A stretch of DNA of 64,000 nt from Lentimicrobium sp. L6 (GTDB taxonomy: Bacteria > Bacteroidota > Bacteroidia > Bacteroidales > UBA12170). Each line of letters begins with the position of its first letter. Position 1 is the first letter of the stretch. The translations under genes were made by a program, and so were the position numbers. Shown here piece by piece: positions 43,736 to 51,865 of this stretch. The stretch lies in assembly GCF_013166655.1 (NCBI RefSeq), contig NZ_JABKCA010000017.1, positions 1 to 64,000 of the forward strand. The letters are read 5' to 3'. The notes under the pieces are model-generated. The model had not been told where the DNA came from, searched no databases, and saw nothing but the letters and a program-made list of their open reading frames with translations.

Positions 43736-44971
43736 ATGAAGAATCTTCTTTTGATTATTGCGTTTATCTTCCCAATAAGTTATTCTTGGGCTCAATTAGG
43801 TTGTACGGATCCCAATGCCAATAATTATAACTCCATGGCGCAAGAAAATGATGGATCGTGTTTATATGATCCTGTGCTCATGGAGCCAGAAATAATCATC
43901 GAAGAATTGGCTTCGGAAGTATCAGAAACCAGCGGATTAATTTGGTTCAGAAATGCTCCCTGGACCCATAATGACTCTGGAGGAGAACCTGCTATTTATC
44001 GTTTAGATGAATCTACGGGTGAAGTCACGCAAAAAATATTGCTCAGAGGAGCTATTAATTTCGATTATGAAGATATCACTCAGGATGAAAATTTTATTTA
44101 TATTGGTGATTTTGGAAATAACTATGGCACCAGAGACGATCTTACCATCTATAAAATTTTAAAATCAGAAATCCCTGAGGAGGGTAATACTGAAGTTAAT
44201 ACTGAAAAAATTACATTTGCCTATCAAGATCAGATCAACTTTAATAAGCAAAACAGAAGCAATAATTACGATTGTGAATCAGTAGCCTCAATGGGTAACT
44301 TTCTCTATATTTTTACAAAAAACTGGGTAAACCAACAAACCAGTTGCTATAAAATCCCTAAACAAGCTGGTCACTATTTACTAGAAATCCACGACCAGTT
44401 TAATGTGAGAGGATTATTAACAGGTGCCGACTATTTTGAAGAGGAAAATATTTTGGCCCTCGTAGGTTATGAGAATTTCGTTCCTTTTGTTTGGGTGATT
44501 TGGGACTTTAAGAATGATGAGTTTTTTGGTGGAAACAAGAAACGAGTGGACTTTGCTCATATACAAGGAGCTCAAACAGAATCTATTTGCTTTAAAGATA
44601 AAGACCATTTATTAATGACTTGTGAGGATTCATTTATTCCTCCACGACTTTATCAACTCGACTTAATACAAATCATAAACGCATCTCGTATAAACTCACC
44701 ATTATTTAAACCCTTTGAAATCATCCTAAAGCCCAATCCTTCAGAAGGAAAAGTTATAGTCAGTATCAAAGGATTAAAGAAACCTAATTTCGATGTGGAA
44801 ATCTATAATTTAAGCTGGCAGAAAGTAAGCCAATTTAGTTTCGTAGAAAACCAATTTCAAAAAGGAGTCAGTGTTAAAATTAATACTTCTGAGTTGGGAC
44901 AAGGGATTTTCTTTGTCCGAGTGAAAGAAGGAAAAAACATTGGTTTCCAAAAACTAATGATTACAGAATAA
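43736..44971 (+). CDS. T9SS type A sorting domain-containing secreted protein
   Basis: 411 residues. Signal peptide (ending YSWA), then a calcium-repeat-like motif GCTDPNANNYNSMAQENDGS at the mature N-terminus, common in Bacteroidota surface proteins. Residues ~55-320 look like a beta-propeller-like domain, with SETSGLIWFRNAPWTHNDSG and IGDFGNNYG resembling the SMP-30/esterase-like or NHL type. The C-terminal ~80 residues are a type A sorting domain (FEIILKPNPSEGKVIV ... VEIYNLSWQKV ... GIFFVRVKEGKNIGFQKLMI). It should cross the outer membrane through the T9SS whose operon starts at the left edge of the window and be attached to, or released from, the surface. Confidence 0.87.
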   Translation: MKNLLLIIAFIFPISYSWAQLGCTDPNANNYNSMAQENDGSCLYDPVLMEPEIIIEELASEVSETSGLIWFRNAPWTHNDSGGEPAIYRLDESTGEVTQKILLRGAINFDYEDITQDENFIYIGDFGNNYGTRDDLTIYKILKSEIPEEGNTEVNTEKITFAYQDQINFNKQNRSNNYDCESVASMGNFLYIFTKNWVNQQTSCYKIPKQAGHYLLEIHDQFNVRGLLTGADYFEEENILALVGYENFVPFVWVIWDFKNDEFFGGNKKRVDFAHIQGAQTESICFKDKDHLLMTCEDSFIPPRLYQLDLIQIINASRINSPLFKPFEIILKPNPSEGKVIVSIKGLKKPNFDVEIYNLSWQKVSQFSFVENQFQKGVSVKINTSELGQGIFFVRVKEGKNIGFQKLMITE

Positions 44972-45606
44972 TGACAAAAGAACAAGAGGATATATTGTTA
45001 GATGAGGGAAAAATGCTTCCATTAATGGAAGAATTTTATACCATACAAGGAGAGGGAGCCAATACAGGACAAGCCGCTTACTTTATCAGAATTGGAGGTT
45101 GTGACGTGGGCTGTAAATGGTGTGATGTGAAAGAGAGTTGGAATCGAAAGATGCATCCTCCTACCCTTACTGATGATATTGTAAAAAATGCTGCTGCTCA
45201 GCCCGCAAAGGCAGTTGTGGTTACTGGTGGTGAACCGTTAATGAACAACTTGGACTACCTATGTGCAGAATTGAAAAAAAATAATGTGACACGCTATTTA
45301 GAAAGTAGTGGCGCTCACCCCTATTCTGGTGAATGGGAATGGATATGCGTTTCACCAAAGAAAAAATCACCACCGGTGGAGTCTGTTTACTCCAGAGCCA
45401 GTGAATTAAAAGTAGTTATTGAAACCGAAGAAGACTTTGCTTGGGCCGAAGCCAATGCTAAACTCGTAAACTCAGATTGCCTTTTATTCCTTCAACCAGA
45501 ATGGAGTAAAGCAGATCAAATGATGCATGCGATAACAGAATATGTAATGAAGAATCCTCAATGGAATATCTCTATTCAAAGCCACAAATACATGAAAATT
45601 CCATAA
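44971..45606 (+). CDS. queE: 7-carboxy-7-deazaguanine synthase QueE
   Basis: 211 residues. Start at ATG 44971 sharing a base with the upstream TAA (TAATG). Radical SAM motif C-x3-C-x2-C at Cys44, Cys48, Cys51 (GGCDVGCKWCDVKESW), with the FYTIQGEGANTGQAAYFIR opening and VVTGGEPLMNNLD SAM-binding motif. It makes CDG on the queuosine/7-deazaguanine path. Only this gene of the pathway is present here. The product is short, as for QueE enzymes lacking a complete TIM barrel. Confidence 0.93.
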   Translation: MTKEQEDILLDEGKMLPLMEEFYTIQGEGANTGQAAYFIRIGGCDVGCKWCDVKESWNRKMHPPTLTDDIVKNAAAQPAKAVVVTGGEPLMNNLDYLCAELKKNNVTRYLESSGAHPYSGEWEWICVSPKKKSPPVESVYSRASELKVVIETEEDFAWAEANAKLVNSDCLLFLQPEWSKADQMMHAITEYVMKNPQWNISIQSHKYMKIP

Positions 45607-45935
45607 TCCGATGTAAATACCTAGCAAACAACATATTGCTATACATTAAAAAATAGGTAATAAGCTACTGAATTTCGGTATTTTATTACCTATTTCTTTT
45701 GAAATTAGGATAGGACTTAGTACTTTTGGCCAACAAATTTCTTTAAGTTATATCTTTATTCCTAATCGTTGGTTTTTATGTCATTTAGAGTTGTAAAACT
45801 GTTCAAGAAAAAGAAATAATCACAAGGCTTTTAGGAGTTTAGAAAATTCATTTTACAGTAATTATGGGAAATTTAAAATTTTTGTTAATTTTTTTCCTAT
45901 TTTCACAGAAGAAAAACAAAATCAAATTATAACAT
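45607..45935. other. Intergenic region with terminator and probable promoter
   Basis: 329 bp. The terminator at 45651-45699 closes the queE transcript. Near the right end TTTTCCTATTTTCAC contains a box close to TAnnTTTG (TATTTTCA, about 45899-45906), 30 bp before the Fe-S protein start. Nothing else stands out. Confidence 0.5.
45651..45699 (+). terminator. Terminator after queE
   Basis: AAATAGGTAATAA (45651-45663) pairs perfectly with TTATTACCTATTT (45683-45695); loop of 19 nt, then CTTTT. Confidence 0.65.
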
Positions 45936-46922
45936 ATGTCAGATAATAATTCAAACCCCAAATCAAGGAGAGATTTCCTGAAAATCGGCTCTTTAATTGG
46001 GATTGGTGCGGTGGCAGCCGGAGCAGCGGGATATGCTGGCTTTGCCGCTCAAGATGGTAAAGAAGGACATGGTGGCGAAGCTGAGTCTGCTTTATCGGAT
46101 TCCGAAAAAAAGATTAAAGTGCTGACTGAAGATGGTCAGTTGGCAGAAATTAAAGCCAGTGAACTAAGTCCTGTTCAAAAGGATCAATATACATCAGCTT
46201 TACAAGAACAAGGTCGCGAAGGAATCCCAGGTAAGCATTGGGTGATGGTGATAGACTTAGCTCGTTGTAGAAACGTAAGAGCATGTATGGCTTCTTGCCA
46301 AAATGCACACCATTTGCGTGAAGAGCAACATCACATCAATGTATTGCGTATGCAAGAATCGGAGCATACAGAGCCATATTTCATGCCCAAGCCTTGTTTC
46401 CATTGTGACAACCCTCCATGCACTAAGGTTTGTCCTGTTGATGCTACTTTTAAACGCCAAGATGGAATTGTTTTAATTGATAATGAAAGATGTATAGGTT
46501 GCCGTTTCTGTATAGCAGCTTGTCCTTATTCTGCAAGGGTTTTCAACTGGTTTGAGCCTAAGAATCACGAAGAGGATGAAGATTTGCTTTATAATGTCGA
46601 GCTTAATGTTCCACAAAAAAAAGGAACTATTTCAAAATGTTTATTTAGTGCCGACCGCTTAAGAGAAGGAAAACTTCCTTATTGTGTTTCCGCATGTCCC
46701 AATGGAGTTTATTATTTTGGTGATTTAAATGAGGATGCTGTTACCAATGGTACCTCAGGAGAAACCACTCGTTTTAGCGAATTGATTCGTAAAAATGCAG
46801 GATATACGCTACTCCCAGAATTAGGAACTAAACCAAACGTGTATTATTTACCACCAAAAAACAGAATGTTTCCATTCGAATATAATGGTAAAACCACTTT
46901 GGAAGACGAACATCACGTTTAA
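45936..46922 (+). CDS. Tat-exported 4Fe-4S ferredoxin-type electron transfer subunit with altered cluster motifs
   Basis: 328 residues. The N-terminus has a twin-arginine signal (SRRDFLKIGSLIG), so it is folded before export. Four ferredoxin motifs follow, but two are incomplete. Motif 1 is C111-x2-V114-x2-C117-x3-C121, with Val where the second Cys should be. Motif 4 is C235-x2-S238-x11-C250-x3-C254, with Ser in the same place. Motifs 2 (C154, C157, C162, C166) and 3 (C186, C189, C192, C196) are complete. In related PsrB/DmsB/NarH proteins motif 1 and motif 4 share clusters, and loss of one Cys there can give a [3Fe-4S] cluster. The gene starts a three-gene unit with NrfD and cytochrome c, so it probably passes electrons between the quinone pool and the cytochrome. 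Confidence 0.88.
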   Translation: MSDNNSNPKSRRDFLKIGSLIGIGAVAAGAAGYAGFAAQDGKEGHGGEAESALSDSEKKIKVLTEDGQLAEIKASELSPVQKDQYTSALQEQGREGIPGKHWVMVIDLARCRNVRACMASCQNAHHLREEQHHINVLRMQESEHTEPYFMPKPCFHCDNPPCTKVCPVDATFKRQDGIVLIDNERCIGCRFCIAACPYSARVFNWFEPKNHEEDEDLLYNVELNVPQKKGTISKCLFSADRLREGKLPYCVSACPNGVYYFGDLNEDAVTNGTSGETTRFSELIRKNAGYTLLPELGTKPNVYYLPPKNRMFPFEYNGKTTLEDEHHV

Positions 46923-46958
46923 AAAATCATTTGAAAAATCAATAAAAAAATAAAAGAT

Positions 46959-48305
46959 ATGTCTGAATCTTTATCAAAAGAACAAGCCAAGAAATTGGTT
47001 GATAAGTATGCTGAAGATGCTATCAGACCCATGAAGAACCATAAGGGATTTTTACCTTGGATGGGATTCTTGGGATTGGTAATGGTGGTCTTTGGCTATG
47101 CCTATTATATTCAGCTTACTGAAGGATTAGGTGTAACAGCCATGCGCGATTATGTGAGTTGGGGATTGTACATTTCCAATTTTGTATTCTTTGTTGCTGT
47201 GAGTTTGGTTGGAATGCTAGTGAGTGCAGTTTTAGGATTAGCAGGGCAAAAATGGGTAAAGCCTATCACTAGAGTTTCCGAAATTATTGCTTTAGGATTT
47301 GTAATGGTAGCCGGTTTGGTTATTATCACAGATATGGGTCGTCCGGATAGGTTTTTAAATCTATTCCTTCACGGAAGACTACAATCTCCTATTGTTTGGG
47401 ATGTTACAGTAATTACAACTTATGTAGCTATTAGCACCCTCCTCTTTATTTTACCTTTAATTCCTGATTTAGCTTTTATCAAAAAGAAAATGAAGGATAT
47501 GCCTGTTTGGCAATATCAATTGTATAATATCCTTAGTTTAGGTTGGATTGGTACTCCAGAGCAATATAAAATTCTTCATAAGAGTATTAGAATGCTAAGT
47601 ATCATCATCATACCAGTAGCTATGGCTATTCATACGGTAACATCTTGGCTATTTGCATCTACTTTGCGAATTGGCTGGGACACTACTGTTTTTGGTCCTT
47701 ATTTCGTAGCTGGAGCTTTTGTAGCAGGAACAGCAGCCGTCATTATTGTGATGTATATTCTTCGTTCTAATTACAAACTTCAAGACTATTTTACGGATCA
47801 TCATTTTGATATGATGGGTAGATTATTAGTATTGGTTTCTTTATTGTATGCTTATTTCAATATTAATGAATTCTTAGTTCCTGCTTATAAAATGAAGACT
47901 GGTGAAGCCGTTCATTTGCATACTCTTTTCCAAGGAGCCTATGCTGGCTTATTTTGGGTGGTTCAAATCATTGGAATGGGATTACCCATTTTCTTTATGA
48001 TATTTAAACATTGGAGAAAGCCAAATAACTTAACATTTATTGCAGTCATTGTTCTTATTGGAGCATTTCTAAAAAGAATTATCATTGTTGTTCCTACTTT
48101 ACTTCATCCACATTTGCCTATCCAAAATGTGCCTGATGAATTCCATAAATACATGCCTACTTGGATTGAAGTGGCAGTTACAGCTGGAGCTTTTGCAATG
48201 GCTCTAATGATCATTACCATTCTTCTTAAGATTTTCCCTGTCATTCCAATGTGGGAATTAGCCGAAGAAAAAGGAATTACTGAAGAATTTGAAAAATATG
48301 ATTAG
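46959..48305 (+). CDS. NrfD/PsrC family polysulfide reductase-type membrane subunit
   Basis: 448 residues with eight to ten transmembrane helices. It matches NrfD/PsrC quinone-interacting subunits: FLGLVMVVFGYAYYIQLTEG (first helix), DMGRPDRFLNLFLHGRL with the conserved Asp/Arg, SWLFASTLRIGWDTTVFGPYFVAG-like region (ASTLRIGWDTTVFGPYFVAG), and histidine-rich membrane ends. Such proteins bind menaquinol and may translocate protons. It is longer than many NrfD (~320) and resembles the ActC/HmeB-type form. Start is 36 bp after the Fe-S gene, and the cytochrome start follows 4 bp after its stop. Confidence 0.9.
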   Translation: MSESLSKEQAKKLVDKYAEDAIRPMKNHKGFLPWMGFLGLVMVVFGYAYYIQLTEGLGVTAMRDYVSWGLYISNFVFFVAVSLVGMLVSAVLGLAGQKWVKPITRVSEIIALGFVMVAGLVIITDMGRPDRFLNLFLHGRLQSPIVWDVTVITTYVAISTLLFILPLIPDLAFIKKKMKDMPVWQYQLYNILSLGWIGTPEQYKILHKSIRMLSIIIIPVAMAIHTVTSWLFASTLRIGWDTTVFGPYFVAGAFVAGTAAVIIVMYILRSNYKLQDYFTDHHFDMMGRLLVLVSLLYAYFNINEFLVPAYKMKTGEAVHLHTLFQGAYAGLFWVVQIIGMGLPIFFMIFKHWRKPNNLTFIAVIVLIGAFLKRIIIVVPTLLHPHLPIQNVPDEFHKYMPTWIEVAVTAGAFAMALMIITILLKIFPVIPMWELAEEKGITEEFEKYD

Positions 48306-48309
48306 TGCT

Positions 48310-49236
48310 ATGAAGACAAAAACGATAACAATAAATATTTTGGCTGTTTTAGTCCTAATGATGCCATTTAGCCTAATGGCTCAAAGCGATTGGAAAGTAA
48401 GCGATGCCAAGCGAAAAGACAGCAATCCAATTGCTTATTCTGACAAAAGCGTTAAAGCTGGGAAAGTAGTATTTTTAGCTAATTGTAAATCTTGCCACGG
48501 CGATGTGGGTAAAAACAATGGTTTGCCATTGATTCCTAAACCTACTGATTTTGGTGAACAAGCTTTCCATGATGCCAATACTGAAGGTAGCATTTTCCAT
48601 AAAATAACTGATGGTCGTGCTACAATGCCAGCCTATGGTGCTATTCTTTCTGAGCAACAAAGAGGTGATGTGGTCAATTATATCCGCTCTTTTGATGCTA
48701 ACTTTAAGCCTACAGCAAGTGCTCAAGTAGTTGAAACTCCAAAATCTAATGATACAGAAGTAGGTGCTCCATATTTCCTTGAAGTAAAAGTAGACGAGGC
48801 CAATAGCGAAGTAAGCGCCATTTTAATGGGTACCTTCAATGGCGCAAAAGCTCCAGTCGTCGATGCTGAAATCTTCATAGGAATCAAGCGTTATTTCAAT
48901 AATCTTCCGATTATGGAAGCTGGTGCTATAACCAATGAGGAGGGTGTTATTAAAGCTATTTATCCTGCCGATTTACCAAGTGGTGAAAAAGGTATAGGAG
49001 AACTAGTAGTCTATGTAGTAGACCAAGAAAAATTTGGTGAATTAAATCAATCTGCTGAATTAAAACTTATTGCTACTCATCCAAGTCACTTTAGTGAAAC
49101 TCGTGCCCTATGGGCCAATCGAGGAAATTTCCCAATTTGGTTATTGGTCACCTATCTTTCTATGGTTTTAATTGCATGGGGAGTAATGGGAAAAGTAGTT
49201 ATGAATCTATTTAAAATAAAGAAAATCGGAAACTAA
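48310..49236 (+). CDS. Membrane-anchored monoheme cytochrome c
   Basis: About 308 residues starting at the ATG at 48310, 4 bp after the NrfD stop (a TTG at 48289 that overlaps NrfD is less likely). Signal peptide (LMMPFSLMAQ), a cytochrome c domain with one CKSCH heme motif (ANCKSCHGDVG), and an IPKPTDFGEQAFHDA loop. A distal methionine candidate lies in RATMPAYG. Then follow a beta-sandwich region (about 165-270, ILMGTFNGAKAPVVDAEIFIG) and a single C-terminal transmembrane helix (PIWLLVTYLSMVLIAWGVMG). It likely links the NrfD complex to a downstream oxidase or reductase. No catalytic molybdopterin subunit is in the operon. Confidence 0.88.
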   Translation: MKTKTITINILAVLVLMMPFSLMAQSDWKVSDAKRKDSNPIAYSDKSVKAGKVVFLANCKSCHGDVGKNNGLPLIPKPTDFGEQAFHDANTEGSIFHKITDGRATMPAYGAILSEQQRGDVVNYIRSFDANFKPTASAQVVETPKSNDTEVGAPYFLEVKVDEANSEVSAILMGTFNGAKAPVVDAEIFIGIKRYFNNLPIMEAGAITNEEGVIKAIYPADLPSGEKGIGELVVYVVDQEKFGELNQSAELKLIATHPSHFSETRALWANRGNFPIWLLVTYLSMVLIAWGVMGKVVMNLFKIKKIGN

Positions 49237-49259
49237 AATTTCTGTTCTGACAATAGATA

Positions 49260-49289
49260 AAACCGAGTCGATTTATTGACTCGGTTTTT
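49260..49289 (+). terminator. Terminator of the Fe-S/NrfD/cytochrome operon
   Basis: AAACCGAGTC (49260-49269) and GACTCGGTTT (49278-49287), 10-bp perfect stem, 8-nt loop, T-run. It ends 1 bp before the next gene's -7 box. Confidence 0.85.
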
Positions 49290-49290
49290 A

Positions 49291-49298
49291 TATTTTTG
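49291..49298 (+). promoter_or_regulatory. -7 element of the DUF481 gene
   Basis: TATTTTTG directly after the terminator, 18 bp before the ATG at 49317. The TTG that could extend the reading frame upstream lies inside this box, so the ATG is the better start. Confidence 0.55.
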
Positions 49299-49316
49299 CT
49301 ATACAAAACATTTAAA

Positions 49317-50351
49317 ATGAAACATCACATAATTTATATTCTTCTACTCCTATGCCTAATTTTACCATTACTCTCTTATGCACAAAGCGACACCTTAATC
49401 ACTAAGGACCAAACTAGATTATATGGCGAGATAAAGCAAATGGAGCGCGGAGTCTTAATATTTAAAACCAGCTATAGCGAAAAGGATTTCCAAATAGAAT
49501 GGCTGGAGATTAGCCAAGTTATTTCTACTAGAAATTTTAGAGTCACCTTAAATTCTGGCGAACGACTATTTGGTAAAATACAAAAAGACACCACCAATCA
49601 TAGTATTAGAATTACGGACTATGTGAATGGAATGATAAGCACAGAAATCGAGGATGTTGTTTATTTAAAACAAGTAGACGATGGAAAAATATTTGATATC
49701 ATGAACCTGTCATTGGATTTTGGATACTCCTTCACCAAAACCAATAATCTACATCAGTTGAACAGTAATATTCATGCTGACTATTATAGAATTAAATGGG
49801 GTATTGCTAGTAGCTTTAACGTGATTCGAAATGTTCAAGATAATGCACCAAGTACGAAAAGAACAACAGGTATGTTAGACTTCAAATACTTCATGAAAAA
49901 CGATTTCTTTTCTTCTGCAATAGCCAATTATTATAGTAATACTGAACAACAGCTTGATCTGAGAAGCACCTATAATTTAAGCATTGGTCAATATCTTATT
50001 CATACGAATAAAGTTTATTTCAACTATTCATTTGGTATCGCATATACGCTAGAGAACTTTGTTGATAATCCAGATAACCCTGCTGATTTAAATAGTATAG
50101 AAGGAACCTTGAAATTAGAATATAACATGTTTGATATGGGGGATTTAAGCATGTTTACCAACATTACTGTTTATCCAAGTTTTTCAGAAAGAGGACGAGT
50201 AAGAATGATCAGCAAGGTCAGTGCCAAATACGAATTACCTCGAGACTTTTATATCAGAGGAACTTTTGATTATAATATAGACAATAAACCTATTTCAGAT
50301 GCTACTCCAGAAGACTATGTTTATACTGTTGGCCTAGGTTGGGAATTATAA
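49317..50351 (+). CDS. DUF481 domain-containing outer membrane protein
   Basis: About 344 residues from ATG 49317. Signal peptide (LLLLCLILPLLSYAQ), then an SH3-like repeat region that recurs as LYGEIKQMERGVLIFKTSYS and LFGKIQKDTTNHSIRI. From about residue 120 to the end come beta strands of a small barrel (LSLDFGYSFTKTNN ... YVYTVGLGWEL) as in DUF481/YdiY-type salt-induced outer membrane proteins. The role is not known. Its stop overlaps the convergent DUF1543 gene by 6 bp. Confidence 0.82.
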   Translation: MKHHIIYILLLLCLILPLLSYAQSDTLITKDQTRLYGEIKQMERGVLIFKTSYSEKDFQIEWLEISQVISTRNFRVTLNSGERLFGKIQKDTTNHSIRITDYVNGMISTEIEDVVYLKQVDDGKIFDIMNLSLDFGYSFTKTNNLHQLNSNIHADYYRIKWGIASSFNVIRNVQDNAPSTKRTTGMLDFKYFMKNDFFSSAIANYYSNTEQQLDLRSTYNLSIGQYLIHTNKVYFNYSFGIAYTLENFVDNPDNPADLNSIEGTLKLEYNMFDMGDLSMFTNITVYPSFSERGRVRMISKVSAKYELPRDFYIRGTFDYNIDNKPISDATPEDYVYTVGLGWEL

Positions 50352-50603
50352 AGAATACTTAGAGTTGGTGCTCAATTTACTCGTTTCACCCTCTTGCTTT
50401 TCCAATTTTATTTTGAAACCATCTACCTGATCTATTCTTTGAGTTCCATCCACATGAACCTCCTCCGCTTGCCATTTATGCTTAGCTAACTTTCTAGCTT
50501 TAGGTTCATTTTCAGCAATAACAAATACCAAATGGTGATCTTCCATTAAATGATTTGCTCTTAATTTCCCGCCTAATAATATGGCATATAAATGCTTTTC
50601 CAT
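50346..50603 (-). CDS. DUF1543 domain protein
   Basis: About 85 residues from the ATG at 50603 (a longer version starts at 50621). The start EKHLYAILLGGKLRANHLMEDHH, seen as LYAILLGGKLRANHLMEDHH, and the closing QRIDQVDGFKIKL are the DUF1543 hallmarks: a small alpha/beta protein of unknown function. No signal peptide. Convergent with the DUF481 gene, with 6 bp of overlap at the stops. A lysine-rich tail follows the domain. Confidence 0.75.
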   Translation of the reverse strand: MEKHLYAILLGGKLRANHLMEDHHLVFVIAENEPKARKLAKHKWQAEEVHVDGTQRIDQVDGFKIKLEKQEGETSKLSTNSKYSL

Positions 50604-50679
50604 GATGTTAATTTTAGTCAATTAGTAATGCTAAATTAAATATTCCTAATAAATATCTTTTATAAAAAAGGTGTATAAA

Positions 50680-50706
50680 AAAAGCCTGAGAATTTCTCAA
50701 GCTTCA
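50680..50706 (-). terminator. Terminator after the aquaporin gene
   Basis: On the minus strand GCTTGAG-AAATT-CTCAGGC (one G-U pair) is followed by seven T residues; 23 bp beyond the aquaporin stop. Confidence 0.65.
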
Positions 50707-50728
50707 TATTATTAATTGTATTCTCGTA

Positions 50729-51418
50729 TTATGCTTTTTCTTCAGGAGAAAGGAATTTATAAACCAATCCAGCCAATAGGGCTCCTATGATAGGCGCAAG
50801 CCAAAATAGCCATAGTTGATCTATAGCCCAATCGCCTACAAAAATAGCTTGACTAGTTGAACGTGCAGGGTTTACGGAAGTATTAGTAACCGGAATACTG
50901 ATCAAGTGAATCAATGTTAAACCCAAGCCAATAGCGAGTCCCGCTAAATATTTAGGTGCTTTAGAATGTGTAGCTCCTAAAATGATAATCAAGAACATAA
51001 AGGTCATTACAATTTCAGTAATTAAAGCTGATGCCATTGAAAATCCACCTGGAGAATGCTCACCATATCCATTTGCGGCAAAGCCACCTAACTCAAAACC
51101 AGGTTTTCCACTCACAATTAAATAGAGTATTCCAGCACCTGCGATCCCACCTAAAACTTGAGCTGCAATATAAGGTAATAATTCTTTCTTATCGAATCGT
51201 CCTCCGGCCCATAAACCAATAGAAACTGCAGGATTCAAATGACATCCTGAAATATGACCAATCGCGTAAGCCATTGTCACTACCGTAAGTCCAAAAGCTA
51301 GTGCAACACCAGCAAAACCAATTCCTAATTCAGGAAAACCTGCTGCCAATACAGCGCTTCCACAACCACCAAGAACCAACCAAAGGGTTCCTATAAATTC
51401 TGCTACTAATTTTTTCAT
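50729..51418 (-). CDS. aqpZ: Aquaporin Z-type water channel
   Basis: About 229 residues from the ATG at 51418; the longer open frame upstream is non-conserved. Six membrane helices and two NPA boxes, [11 protein letters not shown] and [10 protein letters not shown]. Opening [34 protein letters not shown] is classic (seen as [19 protein letters not shown]). The SVNPARS box and the length fit AqpZ rather than the glycerol facilitator, which has an Asp after the second NPA. Single gene, transcribed leftwards. Confidence 0.93.
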   Translation of the reverse strand: MKKLVAEFIGTLWLVLGGCGSAVLAAGFPELGIGFAGVALAFGLTVVTMAYAIGHISGCHLNPAVSIGLWAGGRFDKKELLPYIAAQVLGGIAGAGILYLIVSGKPGFELGGFAANGYGEHSPGGFSMASALITEIVMTFMFLIIILGATHSKAPKYLAGLAIGLGLTLIHLISIPVTNTSVNPARSTSQAIFVGDWAIDQLWLFWLAPIIGALLAGLVYKFLSPEEKA

Positions 51419-51865
51419 AAAAATTATTTTAGATGAATAACATTGATTTAAAGAATCCAAATATAAGAGAATTATTAGAACATTAAAAACCAACCTTACA
51501 ATACACACTGGATAAAAGCATACTTTTATTTTGTCCGCGCATTATCACGAACTGAAGCACAGAGAGCTCACTGATAGTAATTAACACGGATGATAAACCA
51601 TGGATAACAAAGCTAACCATGGTTTATAATAAAAATTTGTGGAAATTAACGGAATCCGTAGATGGATTTTCTCTTTATTAAAGTACATGTCATTTTTATG
51701 CTTAAACCTAAAGAGTATGTTAACCTAGAACAATACAAACCTCTAGAATACTAATTATCTGAAAATATAGTACTATTCGAGGTCGAATAAAAGCAAAAAA
51801 TACACAAGCAATTGAAGCATAGAATATGCTTATAGATACCTCAAATTAATCGACAAACTAAAGAA
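51419..51865. other. Intergenic region between aquaporin and ion channel genes
   Basis: 447 bp. The one clear structure is a perfect 11-bp inverted repeat at 51593-51603 and 51617-51627 (ATAAACCATGG / CCATGGTTTAT, loop 13). It lacks a T-run, so it may be an operator or an RNA hairpin rather than a terminator. No ORF or RNA gene recognised. Confidence 0.5.
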
